A DNA stretch of 64,000 bases from Lacrimispora saccharolytica (GTDB lineage Bacteria > Bacillota > Clostridia > Lachnospirales > Lachnospiraceae): positions 124,001 through 188,000 of the forward strand of contig JACJJN010000001.1 in assembly GCA_016899975.1 (NCBI GenBank). The letters run 5' to 3'. The notes under the pieces were generated by a model. It was not told where the DNA came from, searched no databases, and saw nothing but the letters and a program-made list of their open reading frames with translations. This document shows, piece after piece, positions 27,399 through 36,182 of the stretch (positions within the stretch are counted from its first letter, which is position 1; every line of letters starts with the position of its first letter). The position numbers and the translations under genes are program-made.

Positions 27399-28417
27399 GA
27401 CCGACCGCTCCTTTGTCTGCGTACTCCAGGCATCTTGCGCACTTCCGCCTTGTCCTGACGCTTCTGTTCTTCCTTCTCAAAAGCTTTGACAATATCCTTT
27501 ACAATCTTATTCCGCACTACGTCACGGTTGTTCAGCCTGGTCACCGCAATCCCATCAATGGATCCGAGAATTTCCGCACATTTCTGCAGACCGGAATCCT
27601 GTGCATGCGGCAGGTCGATCTGAGTAATATCACCGGTGAGCACCATACGGGAATCCTCGCCAAGACGGGTCAGTGCCATCTTCAGCGTGGAAAGAGACGC
27701 ATTCTGACTCTCATCGATGATGACCCTTGCACGGTTCAGGGTACGGCCGCGCATATATGCCAGCGGCGCAATCTCAATGATGCCCCTCTCTCTCAGCTTC
27801 TCCGCCCGGTCCGCGCCCAGAAGGTCATGGAGCGCGTCATACAGCGGCCGCAGATACGGATCCACCTTCTGCGCCAGATCTCCCGGAAGAAATCCCAGAC
27901 GTTCCTCCCCCGCTTCGATTGCCGGACGGCTCATGATGATCCGGTCGATCTGCCCGTCCTTCAGCTCTTTGACCGCCTGGGCAACCGCCAGGTAAGTCTT
28001 TCCCGTACCTGCAGGACCGATGCAGATGGTTACCACATTGTCCCGCAGCGCTTTTACATAATTCTTCTGCCCCATGGTCTTGCATTTGATCGGCATTCCC
28101 TTGTGATTCAGGGCAACCACATTCCCCATCGCCTGGAAGGTCTCATCCAGCATACCATCCTGCACGTCCTCCAGAAGTCGGTACACCGTATCGCTGTTCA
28201 GTTTCTCTCCCTGATCGTACATCTGACGCAGCGAAATCATCACATCTCCAGCCAGTTTTACTTCCCGTTCGGAAACCCCCTTGATCTCCACCCGGGAATC
28301 TCTGAGGGTTACCGTAACCGGCAGTGCCTTTTCGATGATCTTCACAAAACTGTCCTGCATGCCAAACACCGCCTGCTGCTGATCGATGGTGTCAAAGGCT
28401 ATTTCTTTTATTTCCAA
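27395..28417 (-). CDS. PhoH-like ATPase
   Basis: RNA-linked P-loop ATPase of 340 residues. An N-terminal KH-like part (SRVEIKGVSEREVKLAGDV) is followed by ICIGPAGTGKTYLAVAQAV (Walker A) and a DEAD-like ARVIIDESQNAS (Walker B). I place the start at TTG 28417 (LEIKEIAFDTIDQQ) with GTGGGGAAAATAC upstream; this gives the usual length. The open frame extends back to 28681, but that part runs antiparallel in content to rsfS and is unlike the family. An ATG at 28465 is a possible alternative. Coupled to ybeY. Confidence 0.9.
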   Translation of the reverse strand: MEIKEIAFDTIDQQQAVFGMQDSFVKIIEKALPVTVTLRDSRVEIKGVSEREVKLAGDVMISLRQMYDQGEKLNSDTVYRLLEDVQDGMLDETFQAMGNVVALNHKGMPIKCKTMGQKNYVKALRDNVVTICIGPAGTGKTYLAVAQAVKELKDGQIDRIIMSRPAIEAGEERLGFLPGDLAQKVDPYLRPLYDALHDLLGADRAEKLRERGIIEIAPLAYMRGRTLNRARVIIDESQNASLSTLKMALTRLGEDSRMVLTGDITQIDLPHAQDSGLQKCAEILGSIDGIAVTRLNNRDVVRNKIVKDIVKAFEKEEQKRQDKAEVRKMPGVRRQRSGRS

Positions 28418-28493
28418 GTATTTTCCCCACTTTCCCAACAAAATATCATTGCTCCATCTGCCCATAGAGACAGTTACTGCGGATTTCCCTGTC

Positions 28494-28844
28494 TTACAGC
28501 ATATCTTTTCCGATCTCCTCGCCATCTCTCCAGATGCGCTCCAGATCATAAAACAAACGGTTTTCTTCATCAAACAGATGGATGACCACATCGCCGTAAT
28601 CCAAAAGGATCCAGTTGGCATTCCGGTAGCCTTCTGTCTGTTTTGCCTGATATCCGGCCTTCGCAAGGACCTCATCCACATTGTCCGCCATCGCCTGCAC
28701 CTGATTCCGATTGTTTCCGCTGGCGATGATAAAGTAATCCGCCAGGGTGGAAATCTGTCCGATATCCAGGATTCTCACATCCACTGCCTTTTTATCTTCC
28801 AGCGCCTCCACTGCCAGACGCGCCATTTCCTTTGCCTGATTCAT
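28494..28844 (-). CDS. rsfS: ribosomal silencing factor RsfS
   Basis: Protein of 116 residues that binds L14 on the 50S subunit and blocks subunit joining under starvation. Conserved motifs: DVRILDIGQISTLADYFIIA (20-39), NANWILLDYGDVVIHLF (75-91). Standard order nadD-yqeK-rsfS; it overlaps yqeK by four bases. Confidence 0.95.
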   Translation of the reverse strand: MNQAKEMARLAVEALEDKKAVDVRILDIGQISTLADYFIIASGNNRNQVQAMADNVDEVLAKAGYQAKQTEGYRNANWILLDYGDVVIHLFDEENRLFYDLERIWRDGEEIGKDML

Positions 28845-29446
28845 TTTTTCACCTCGCTTTTTCTGCTGTCATGCAGCTCTCTGTAATATTCATACGCTTC
28901 TTCCGTCTTTTTATCCAGATCTTCCGGATTGGAAGAAAGATAATTCATACTGTCCGACAGAATCTGGTACATACATTCTTCCAGATCTGCAAACGCCAGC
29001 CGCCGTATCTCGTCCAGTCTCGGAGCCTTGTCCCGCTGCGGTTCGATGTAGTCCGCAATATAGATGATCATCTCCAGCTTCGACATTTCCGGTTTTCCTG
29101 TCGTATGCCAGGTGATCGCGTCAAGGATTTCCGGATCCTCAATGCCATACTTTTTCCCGGCGAGATAAGCACCCAATTTCGCATGGATCAGAAACGGATG
29201 ATCCAGTTCAAACTCCGTCACCGGCACCTGATGCTTCCTGCACATGGAAATCTTTTTTTCATTGGGGATACATTTCGCACAGTCATGGAGCAGACCGGCA
29301 AGCTGTGCCTGTTCCAGGCTCACGCCCCAGACCATCGCAAGAGAAGCGGCTGTGAACATCACGCCCAATGTATGATGGTAACGGCTGGCATCCAGTTCTT
29401 TCTGAAGCTTTTTATCAATTTCCCACAAATTTATCTTTTCTGCCAT
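28841..29446 (-). CDS. yqeK: HD-domain hydrolase YqeK (Ap4A hydrolase family)
   Basis: HD-superfamily protein of 201 residues; characterised YqeK enzymes symmetrically hydrolyse diadenosine tetraphosphate. Metal residues: RYHHTLGV (first His), LLHDCAK (HD pair), HPFLIHAKLGA, and ITWHTTG with YIADYIEP. All are present, so it should be active. Lies 16 bases after nadD and overlaps rsfS. Confidence 0.93.
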   Translation of the reverse strand: MAEKINLWEIDKKLQKELDASRYHHTLGVMFTAASLAMVWGVSLEQAQLAGLLHDCAKCIPNEKKISMCRKHQVPVTEFELDHPFLIHAKLGAYLAGKKYGIEDPEILDAITWHTTGKPEMSKLEMIIYIADYIEPQRDKAPRLDEIRRLAFADLEECMYQILSDSMNYLSSNPEDLDKKTEEAYEYYRELHDSRKSEVKK

Positions 29447-29461
29447 AATCTTCTCCTACTC

Positions 29462-30154
29462 TCAGCAAGTCAGTCCTTTTTCCGTCAGACCTGAACAGGG
29501 AAGCATGGACGCTCTTTCATTTTCCTTTTCAGCGCTCTGGCGGTACAAATGATGTTCGTCCATATATGCAATGACGGAATCGGGCAGATAGTATCGCACC
29601 GTCTGACCGTCCCGGATCCTGTCCCGGATGTTGCCGGACGAGATATCCAGATTCGGCGTATCCAGTTTCAGGAATTCCCCATGGAATCGCTCTCTGTTCT
29701 TTGCAATTGCCTCATCCAGCTTCTCACTGCTCACCTGATTTCTCGTTGCCACGACAATTTTACAGGCAGCGCAGATCCTCCCCGGCTCTCTCCACTTATG
29801 AAAATCAAACAGGGAATCCGCGCCGAGAATAAAATAAAACTCCGTATCCGGATAGCGTCGGTTCAGCGTTTCCAGTGTCCGATAGGAATACGTGAATCCG
29901 TCTGCGTTCATCTCCGCCATGCAGAGGGCGAAATGGGGATTTCCCGCGATCGCCCGTTTTACCATTTCCACCCGCTGTGCGTCGGTGGCACGCCCCTTCC
30001 GATTCTGCTTGTGAGGAGGATTTCCCGCAGGCATGAACCATACCTCGGACAGCCCGAACTGTTCATAGGCTCCTTCTCCCAAAATCAGATGTCCGATGTG
30101 GATCGGATCGAACGTACCTCCCATAATACCGATTTTTCTGGATTTTTTCTCCAT
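29462..30154 (-). CDS. nadD: nicotinate-nucleotide adenylyltransferase
   Basis: NAD biosynthesis enzyme of 230 residues joining NaMN to AMP. Nucleotidyltransferase signatures: GIMGGTFDPIHIGHL (about 9-23) and DISSGNIRDRIRDG. Start at 30154 has AAGGAAGCG upstream and matches the family N-terminus; the extended frame to 30220 overlaps yhbY. The C-terminal tail after HHLYRQSAEK is about 20 residues longer than usual. Confidence 0.94.
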   Translation of the reverse strand: MEKKSRKIGIMGGTFDPIHIGHLILGEGAYEQFGLSEVWFMPAGNPPHKQNRKGRATDAQRVEMVKRAIAGNPHFALCMAEMNADGFTYSYRTLETLNRRYPDTEFYFILGADSLFDFHKWREPGRICAACKIVVATRNQVSSEKLDEAIAKNRERFHGEFLKLDTPNLDISSGNIRDRIRDGQTVRYYLPDSVIAYMDEHHLYRQSAEKENERASMLPCSGLTEKGLTC

Positions 30155-30167
30155 AGGTTTCGCTTCC

Positions 30168-30458
30168 TTACGGCAACTGGATCTTCTTTTTATCCTTCTT
30201 GCCTTCTTTATACAAAACAATTTTCTTTCCGATCACCTGAACAACCTGTGACTTGGTGCGCTCCGCAAGTACCGAAGCGATTTCTTTCGGATCGTCCAGA
30301 CAATTCTGAAGCACGCTGATCTTGATCAGCTCTCTCGCCTCCAGCGCCTCAGCGACAGAAGCGGTGAATTCCGGTGTGACGCTTCCTTTTCCCACCTGGA
30401 GGATCGGCTCCATCACCATCGCAAGGCTCTTTAAATAAGCTCTCTGTTTACTTGTCAT
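30168..30458 (-). CDS. yhbY: YhbY/CRS1-type RNA-binding protein
   Basis: Small KH-like (CRM domain) ribosome assembly protein of 96 residues: MTSKQRAYLKSLAMVMEPIL at the N-terminus and QVGKGSVTPEF as the GKGG-type loop. Start at 30458 gives the standard family N-terminus, with CGGGAAAA as a modest ribosome binding site; the frame remains open back to 30530, inside obgE. Confidence 0.92.
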   Translation of the reverse strand: MTSKQRAYLKSLAMVMEPILQVGKGSVTPEFTASVAEALEARELIKISVLQNCLDDPKEIASVLAERTKSQVVQVIGKKIVLYKEGKKDKKKIQLP

Positions 30459-30513
30459 CGGATTTTCCCGCAGCAGCCATTCTCTGCAGCGCCGGCTGCC
30501 GCCCTTCCTTTCT

Positions 30514-31806
30514 TTATTTATAATAGTCAAATTCCAGACCGTACATACGGACAGTATCGCCCTCCTGGATTCCTGCCTGTTCCAGCTCGTCCAAAATTCC
30601 CGTATCCTTCAGGAACCGCTGGAAGAATGCAAAACCTTTCTCAGAATCCAGATTGGTATAACCGAGCATCTTCTCGATCTTCGGTCCTTCCACAATAAAT
30701 ACGTGCGGATTCTTCTCATCCTGCTCTACGGTATACGGAAGATTCTCCACCATCAAAGCATCTTCCGGGAAGAACTCCTGCTCAAAGACAAGAGGCTCCT
30801 TCGGCATTTCGTTCAGCAGCTCCTGTACATAATACAGCAGCTCTTTCAGACCTTTGCCGCTGACCGCCGAGATCGGAAACACGCGGATTCCCTTCGGCTC
30901 AAATTCCGCTTTCAGGCGGCTTACCGGATCGTCTCCGTCCATATAAATCGCATCGATCTTGTTGGCCGCAATGACCTGCGGACGGCCGGCAATCTCCGGA
31001 TTATAGGCTTCCAATTCTTTGTTGATCTTGTAGATATCGTCGATCGGGTCTCTTCCCTCAGTAGACGCCGCATCCACCACATGGATCATCACACGGGTAC
31101 GCTCAATGTGGCGCAGGAATTCATGGCCAAGGCCGACGCCTTCCGATGCCCCTTCGATCAGTCCCGGAATATCCGCGATGACGAATCCGCCGCATCCTTC
31201 CATATCCACCACGCCCAGATTCGGCGTCAGAGTGGTAAAGTGATAATTGGCGATCTTCGGCTCCGCATTGGTGACTCTGGAGAGCAGCGTGGATTTTCCC
31301 ACATTGGGGAACCCGATCAGTCCCACATCTGCAATCACCTTCAGCTCCAGCCGTACCTCCAGCTCCTGTGCCGGCTGTCCTGGCTGTGCATATTTTGGCA
31401 CCTGCATCGTTGCCGTGGCATAATGCATGTTGCCGTTTCCGCCCCGTCCGCCTTTGAGGACAACCTGGCGGCGGTTCTCTCCGGACATATCAGCGATTAC
31501 TTTGCCGCTGGCAGCTTCCATAACCACCGTTCCCTCCGGCACCTTCAGGATAATATCAGAACCGTTGCCTCCGTGGCAGCGGCGCTTTCCTCCCGGTTCG
31601 CCGTCCTGGGCGGAGAATTTTCTCTTGTGGCGGTATTCAAACAACGTGTTCAATCCCTCGTCCACTTCAAAGATCACGTCGCCGCCCTTTCCTCCGTCGC
31701 CGCCGTCCGGACCGCCGTTTGGCACAAACAGCTCCCTGCGGAAGCTCACATGACCGTCGCCGCCCTTTCCGGAACGGATAATAATTTTTGCTCTGTCTGC
31801 GAACAT
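30514..31806 (-). CDS. obgE: GTPase ObgE/CgtA
   Basis: Ribosome-assembly and stress GTPase of 430 residues. Gly-rich Obg domain (residues 1-158, with GKGGDGHVSFRRE and PNGGPDGGDGGKGG), G domain with GFPNVGKSTLL (about 165-175), DIPGLIEGASEG and NKID, then a C-terminal OCT domain (about 345-425). Located between rpmA and yhbY as in many Firmicutes. GAAGGAGATTGAA precedes the ATG. Confidence 0.96.
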   Translation of the reverse strand: MFADRAKIIIRSGKGGDGHVSFRRELFVPNGGPDGGDGGKGGDVIFEVDEGLNTLFEYRHKRKFSAQDGEPGGKRRCHGGNGSDIILKVPEGTVVMEAASGKVIADMSGENRRQVVLKGGRGGNGNMHYATATMQVPKYAQPGQPAQELEVRLELKVIADVGLIGFPNVGKSTLLSRVTNAEPKIANYHFTTLTPNLGVVDMEGCGGFVIADIPGLIEGASEGVGLGHEFLRHIERTRVMIHVVDAASTEGRDPIDDIYKINKELEAYNPEIAGRPQVIAANKIDAIYMDGDDPVSRLKAEFEPKGIRVFPISAVSGKGLKELLYYVQELLNEMPKEPLVFEQEFFPEDALMVENLPYTVEQDEKNPHVFIVEGPKIEKMLGYTNLDSEKGFAFFQRFLKDTGILDELEQAGIQEGDTVRMYGLEFDYYK

Positions 31807-31835
31807 TTCAATCTCCTTCTTTTCGGAAAACAGTT

Positions 31836-31872
31836 ATAAAAACGGCTTCAAACCCTATGAAGATTTGAAGCC
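31836..31872 (-). terminator. terminator between rpmA and obgE
   Basis: GGCTTCAAA / TTTGAAGCC, 9-pair stem, followed on the minus strand by GTTTTTAT. Eleven bases past the rpmA stop; it would reduce the passage of polymerase from ribosomal protein genes into obgE. Confidence 0.75.
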
Positions 31873-31882
31873 GCATGTGTCA

Positions 31883-32173
31883 TTACTCTTCTGCTGCTAC
31901 AGGATATACAGAAACCTGCTTTTTGTCACGACCTTTTCTCTCGAAGGATACACGGCCGTCAACCAGTGCGAACAGTGTGTCGTCTTTACCGATACCTACG
32001 TTGGTACCCGGATGGATCTTGGTTCCACGCTGTCTGTACAGAATGTTTCCAGCTTTTACAACCTGTCCGTCAGCTCTTTTTGCTCCTAATCTCTTGGACT
32101 CGGAATCTCTACCGTTCTTGGTAGAACCAACTCCTTTTTTATGAGCGAAAATCTGAAGGTTCATATTTAACAT
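31883..32173 (-). CDS. rpmA: ribosomal protein L27, precursor form
   Basis: Large subunit protein L27 of 96 residues. The N-terminus [10 protein letters not shown] precedes [20 protein letters not shown]: this extension is removed by the protease Prp in Firmicutes (known in Staphylococcus aureus), exposing the residues that reach the peptidyl transferase centre. The cleavage site is after the FA pair (inference from the LQxFA motif). GGGAGGTG precedes the start. prp lies immediately upstream. Confidence 0.97.
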   Translation of the reverse strand: MLNMNLQIFAHKKGVGSTKNGRDSESKRLGAKRADGQVVKAGNILYRQRGTKIHPGTNVGIGKDDTLFALVDGRVSFERKGRDKKQVSVYPVAAEE

Positions 32174-32177
32174 GAGT

Positions 32178-32498
32178 CTACACCTCCCTGAATGCGATTT
32201 TTAAATACTTTGTTCCATAATCGCGGCGTATACTGTCTAGGCCCAGTAAAAGCGATTTTACAAGAAGCTCCGTCTTCTCCCCGTGTCCGTCCGGCAAGGA
32301 AAAATACACATAACCGTCATCGGACTCGCAGAGGATCCTGTCTTCTGTAAAAGTCTCTATTGAATTGACCGCATTGACGATCAGCGCTGATACCGCGGAA
32401 CATATGATATCCTGTCCCTCTTCGGCGTAATCAGCATGCCCTTCGGATTCAACAGAAACGTATGCGCCGTCTTTCTGCGTTACTGTTATACGGATCAT
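32178..32498 (-). CDS. prp: ribosomal-processing cysteine protease Prp
   Basis: Protein of 106 residues that cleaves the L27 N-terminal extension. Catalytic pair visible in [22 protein letters not shown] (about 18-39): His in GHA and Cys in IICSA. Between rplU and rpmA, the conserved order. Start taken as ATG 32498; a TTG at 32504 directly after the rplU stop is also in frame. No clear ribosome binding site, so translation is likely coupled to rplU. Confidence 0.93.
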   Translation of the reverse strand: MIRITVTQKDGAYVSVESEGHADYAEEGQDIICSAVSALIVNAVNSIETFTEDRILCESDDGYVYFSLPDGHGEKTELLVKSLLLGLDSIRRDYGTKYLKIAFREV

Positions 32499-32504
32499 AA
32501 GCAA

Positions 32505-32810
32505 TTAAGCGTTGATTTTTTCAATCTTCACCTTTGTGTACTGCTGTCTGTGACCGTTTTTCTTGTGATAACCAGTTTTTCTCTTATACTTGTAAACGAT
32601 AACTTTTTTGCCTTTACCGTTCTCAACGACAGATGCGGTTACAGATGCGTTCTTAACATCCTCGCCTACTTTCAGTCCGTCATTGCTTACAGCAAGTACC
32701 TGATCGAAAGTAACGGTCTCGCCAGCCTCTACGCCCAGCTTCTCTACTCTGATAACATCGCCTTCGGCTACTTTGTACTGTTTACCACCTGTTGCAATAA
32801 TTGCGTACAT
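32505..32810 (-). CDS. rplU: ribosomal protein L21
   Basis: Large subunit protein of 101 residues, [20 protein letters not shown] at the start and [15 protein letters not shown] at the end, standard for L21. First gene of rplU-prp-rpmA, preceded by GGAGGTGCC and by a promoter with a leader. Confidence 0.97.
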   Translation of the reverse strand: MYAIIATGGKQYKVAEGDVIRVEKLGVEAGETVTFDQVLAVSNDGLKVGEDVKNASVTASVVENGKGKKVIVYKYKRKTGYHKKNGHRQQYTKVKIEKINA

Positions 32811-32816
32811 ATGGCA

Positions 32817-32885
32817 CCTCCTATATCTTTACTCGCCAGATTCGGTGACCGGAAACGGTACTTCTACCTCTCTGTGCGGCATACT
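32817..32885 (-). ncRNA. putative L21-type leader of the rplU-prp-rpmA transcript
   Basis: About 70 bases between the expected transcription start (near 32885) and the rplU ribosome binding site. It includes short complementary segments such as TACCG and CGGT. Firmicute rplU transcripts commonly carry an autoregulatory L21 leader; that this sequence folds into it is inference and needs a covariance-model search (Rfam L21_leader). Confidence 0.45.
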
Positions 32886-32890
32886 CTTGC

Positions 32891-32919
32891 AGTCTATCAT
32901 GACTTTGGATGGATGTCAA
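32891..32919 (-). promoter_or_regulatory. promoter for rplU-prp-rpmA
   Basis: TTGACA (32914-32919), 17-base spacer, TAGACT (32891-32896), on the minus strand. It starts only 22 bases past the degV stop. Confidence 0.8.
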
Positions 32920-32940
32920 GAGTTTTCCTGTCAATTTTTC

Positions 32941-33816
32941 TTAAGAAATCGCTGATTTCTTGGCGCACGCCACGGCAAGAACACCAGGACCGGTATGGCA
33001 TGCGACACTCAGAGAAAGCCGGCCTGCATATACCGGCATATCCGGAAACATCTCCTGCACTTCAGCCACCCAGGTATTCAGGCTTTCCTCATCAATGTTA
33101 GAGTATGCCACCTGAAGCGCCATGATTCCTGCCGCACGCTCTTTGGCAAAACGCTTTTCCATATCCTTTTTCATCGCTTTCAGCATGACCTTTTTCGCCT
33201 GTTTGACACCGCGTACTTTTTCAAAAGCATCCAGCTTCTCTCCTTGTATGGTCAGTACCGGTTTGATGCTCAATACCGCGCCGATCATCGCTGCCGCCGG
33301 TGTGATGCGTCCGCCTTTTTTCAGATATTTCAGTGTATCTACCATCAGGTAGATGCTGGATGCCAGGGCATCTTCCTCCAGGATGGATTTGATCTCTTTT
33401 GCGGAAACGCCGCGGTTTGCCATGTTTTTCGCATCCAGTACGGACTGACGCTGGGTAACGGAGATTCTCTGATTGTTGACCACCTGTACCTTTCCGTCAA
33501 AATCCTCCGACAGCACGATCGCTGTATCGCAAGATGTGGAAAGTCCGCTGGACATGGGAATATACACAATCTCATCATACTCTTCCAGAATTTTATTCCA
33601 GAAATCGATCAGGTCGCCCGGAGACGGCTGGGATGTGGATACCGGCGTATCATCCTCCAGCATCTGATAAAACTGCTCCTGGGACAGATCGATCTCTTCA
33701 AAATGAAGCTTTCCTTTGATAAAAAACGGCATTGGAAGCACATAAATCCCCAGTTCTTTTGCCTGCGCCTGAGTAATACCGCTGTTGCTGTCTGTAGCAA
33801 CCGCTGTTCTTGCCAT
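32941..33816 (-). CDS. DegV-family fatty-acid-binding protein
   Basis: Protein of 291 residues. VATDSNSGIT near the N-terminus, STSQPSPGD at 60-68 and IPMSSGLSTSCDTA near 87-100 are DegV motifs that line the fatty-acid pocket; DegV/FakB proteins present fatty acids to FakA kinase. No fakA is adjacent. Own promoter upstream (33860-33888). The reading frame is normal and complete. Confidence 0.92.
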   Translation of the reverse strand: MARTAVATDSNSGITQAQAKELGIYVLPMPFFIKGKLHFEEIDLSQEQFYQMLEDDTPVSTSQPSPGDLIDFWNKILEEYDEIVYIPMSSGLSTSCDTAIVLSEDFDGKVQVVNNQRISVTQRQSVLDAKNMANRGVSAKEIKSILEEDALASSIYLMVDTLKYLKKGGRITPAAAMIGAVLSIKPVLTIQGEKLDAFEKVRGVKQAKKVMLKAMKKDMEKRFAKERAAGIMALQVAYSNIDEESLNTWVAEVQEMFPDMPVYAGRLSLSVACHTGPGVLAVACAKKSAIS

Positions 33817-33859
33817 AAAAAATTTCCTCCTTCACTGAAACTTTCGCTAATTACATATT

Positions 33860-33888
33860 ATTGTATCATATCCTGTCGGTATCTGCAA
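33860..33888 (-). promoter_or_regulatory. promoter for the degV-like gene
   Basis: TTGCAG (33883-33888), 17-base spacer, TACAAT (33860-33865), on the minus strand; the ATG at 33816 follows AAGGAGGAAATTTTTT. Confidence 0.65.
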
Positions 33889-33952
33889 AATCTTTGTAAA
33901 CACTTATCCTGTGGAATTGCCGCATTGTTTCCTTCCTTGTTACAAATATGTG

Positions 33953-33978
33953 GAACACTTCCGTCGGCTGAGCCGTTA
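33953..33978 (-). repeat. palindromic module, copy 3 (supplies a stop codon)
   Basis: Minus strand TAACGGCTC, loop AGCCGACG, GAAGTGTT. The right arm is degenerate. The first three bases TAA are the stop codon of the CPBP protease gene. Confidence 0.5.
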
Positions 33979-34983
33979 CAGGTACGAAACGATTCCAAGG
34001 ACAAACAGCACAATTCCAACAACCGCCAGCGCGATCACCGAAGCCGCCATCCCTATCACTGCTTTTCTGTTTCCCTGAAACAAAGGGATCCTTTGTCCGC
34101 TGATTCCCCGTTTTACCAGCCAGCTTCCAAGATAGAGAAAAAACGGGCCGGCTGCCGCCATCAAAAATGAATACCCCAGCAGATACAGCGGAACAGAAAT
34201 ATTCTGCGCCGCCGTTCCGGTGGAAATCAATCCACTGAGAAATGTCACCGCAAGCGCGTAGAAATTATTAACAAAATGAAAGATCATCGGATAGACCATG
34301 CTTCCCGTTTCCTGCCGGATCCAGGCGATCACCATTCCAAGAAACATCATCGGCAGAAAGCGAATGAAACTCAGATGGAACACGCCGAAATACACGCCCA
34401 TCAGGAAAAGGATCATCCATTTTCTTCCCAGCGGCTGAAGAGTATACTGAAGAATTCCCCGATGCAGCATCTCTTCACTGACCGCCGGTATCAGCGCCAC
34501 AACGATCACCGATCCAAAGAACGGAAGCGCCGTGACAAAAGAATTCATCGAAGTTCCGGTCGTATAATAAGCCTGCGGAAACAACGCCGCCAGAACCATG
34601 CTGATAGCAGTCATGCACTGATATGCGCCAAACCACATCAGCAGAGATCCGAACACACTGGTAATCTTCGGTTTTTTCACAGGAAACACTTCCTGCAGAT
34701 CCAGCTTCAAAAGTTTTGCCGTAAGCAGGGAACCCCCGAAGAAAAACAGCATTTCCGCCAGACCGTTCGCATAAATTCCCAGAAAGAGGAACAGCACGCT
34801 TCCAATCAGCTGAAATGATACCGTCAGACACAGAAATACTACGATTCCCTGCCACGGTTTCATCTTCCATTGTTTTCTTCTGATCCCGGCAAACATCTCA
34901 TACAGGTAGGGACTGTCGTTCCCGTTCAGGTCAGCAGAAGAAAAACGGGACTCCTCTGATTCTTTCCATTTATCCAAGTTCAT
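33976..34983 (-). CDS. CPBP-family intramembrane metalloprotease
   Basis: Membrane protein of 335 residues with about eight hydrophobic segments. Abi/CPBP (type II CAAX protease-like) motifs in order: SEEMLHRGIL (EExxxR), FGVFHL (FxxxH) and IFHFVNNFYA (HxxxN). All putative zinc ligands are present. Substrate unknown; in other bacteria such proteins act in prenyl-peptide processing or bacteriocin self-immunity. Start at 34983 with AAAGGAGGAGCG. It starts 14 bases after the RNase E/G stop. Confidence 0.87.
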   Translation of the reverse strand: MNLDKWKESEESRFSSADLNGNDSPYLYEMFAGIRRKQWKMKPWQGIVVFLCLTVSFQLIGSVLFLFLGIYANGLAEMLFFFGGSLLTAKLLKLDLQEVFPVKKPKITSVFGSLLMWFGAYQCMTAISMVLAALFPQAYYTTGTSMNSFVTALPFFGSVIVVALIPAVSEEMLHRGILQYTLQPLGRKWMILFLMGVYFGVFHLSFIRFLPMMFLGMVIAWIRQETGSMVYPMIFHFVNNFYALAVTFLSGLISTGTAAQNISVPLYLLGYSFLMAAAGPFFLYLGSWLVKRGISGQRIPLFQGNRKAVIGMAASVIALAVVGIVLFVLGIVSYL

Positions 34984-34997
34984 ACACGCTCCTCCTT

Positions 34998-36182
34998 TCA
35001 CACGTCCTTCTGTTCCCAAAGCATAACCTGCTCCCACAACGCCCTCCGCACTTTCTGGCGGGTGGCTTCTGTGATGTTCAGACGAGTCACATCGATCGCC
35101 TGTGTCCTTACCGGGTCATCCAGGAATCTTCGCTGCAGTTCCCGAAGCAACCGGTCGGTAACCCCCTTGTCTTTCATATTGATAAAATCAATCAGGATGG
35201 TTCCGGACAGATTCCGGAGCCGGAGCTGCCGTGCGGTTTCCCTTGCCGCTTCCTCATTGACACGGTAATAAAATTCATCCGGCAGACGTTCCCCTTTTCG
35301 CTTTCCGGAGTTGACATCCACCGCCACAAACGCCTCCGTCTGCTCGATGACCAGAAAACCGCCGGAAGGCAGGGGAACCCGCCGCTCCAGAGCATTCTGC
35401 AGAATATTTTCCAGGGAATATTTCTTGTACAGAGGCTGCAGCGGCTCCTGGTACCATTCTGCCTCCGGCAGTGTCTGAAAAACCTCCGGTTCATCTGTGA
35501 TGACCCGCGCCGGTTCCTGTTTCGGCAGCCCCTCCCACAGTTCCATCCAGAACGGACGGGATTTCCTCAGACAGGAATATACCGACCGGGTCAGACCATA
35601 CCGGCAGACCTGAAACGCTTCCTGATACAGTTTCTCAAACTCCTGTGTCAGTTCTTCCTTTGACGCATTCCCTCCATTGGTCCGCAGAAGGATGCCGAAG
35701 GACTGTTTCTGGCCGTCCCGCAGCTCCTTCAGCCATTCTCCTGCCCGCTCCTTCTGTTCTGCAGACAGCCGCGGGGAAAAGAAAATTCCCTGATTGTCTG
35801 TCAGCAGCACCATCAGGCTGCCGGGGAATTCCAGGGATGTTTTCAGAGAAGGCAGTTTTCCCTTAATTGCCTCCCGTTCCATCTGCACCAGCAGCTCGTC
35901 CTGTTCCTTCAGTTCATTCCCTGGACGCTGAGCGCGGATCAGCGGATGTTTCGCTTTGGCAAGGGGAAGATATCCGCTCTGCTTGGGAGAAATCCGCACA
36001 AAGGCTGCCTGCATCGCCGGCACCAGCTTTTCAACCTTTCCCACATAAATATTTCCCGTCCGTTCTTCTCCTTCCGGAGGCTCCAGTTCCATCTGGACCG
36101 CACGGCCGTTTTCCATCCGCACATAAGCCAGGGGCATATGGTCTCCCACCGGCAGGCGGGTCAGTATGATTTCTCTATTCAA
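34998..36182 (-). CDS. ribonuclease E/G family protein
   Basis: RNase E/G-type endoribonuclease of 394 residues. S1-like N-terminal region (GNIYVGKVEKLVPAMQAAFV at about 43-62). The two catalytic, Mg-binding aspartates are in FVAVDVNSGK and ILIDFINMKD, both present. Short relative to E. coli RNase E; closer to the RNase G type but lacking a visible zinc-link CPxC motif. Start is TTG with GGGAGAAGAAG; it overlaps the preceding gene end by 8 bases. Next to the TIGR03960/TIGR03936 pair and L21/L27, a conserved Clostridia order. Confidence 0.9.
   Translation of the reverse strand: MNREIILTRLPVGDHMPLAYVRMENGRAVQMELEPPEGEERTGNIYVGKVEKLVPAMQAAFVRISPKQSGYLPLAKAKHPLIRAQRPGNELKEQDELLVQMEREAIKGKLPSLKTSLEFPGSLMVLLTDNQGIFFSPRLSAEQKERAGEWLKELRDGQKQSFGILLRTNGGNASKEELTQEFEKLYQEAFQVCRYGLTRSVYSCLRKSRPFWMELWEGLPKQEPARVITDEPEVFQTLPEAEWYQEPLQPLYKKYSLENILQNALERRVPLPSGGFLVIEQTEAFVAVDVNSGKRKGERLPDEFYYRVNEEAARETARQLRLRNLSGTILIDFINMKDKGVTDRLLRELQRRFLDDPVRTQAIDVTRLNITEATRQKVRRALWEQVMLWEQKDV

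Noticed and set aside
28418-28681. N-terminal extension of the PhoH-like protein
   Set aside because: It runs through the end of rsfS in another frame, is unlike the family, and a TTG with a good ribosome binding site exists at 28417.
31427-31753. Pro/Ser-rich frame opposite obgE
   Set aside because: Mirror of the Gly-rich Obg domain: Gly codons read antisense as Pro and Ser/Ala.
32943-32961. Terminator at the end of degV (AAGAAATC/GATTTCTT)
   Set aside because: AT-rich 8-pair stem partly within codons and not followed by a T-run on the minus strand.
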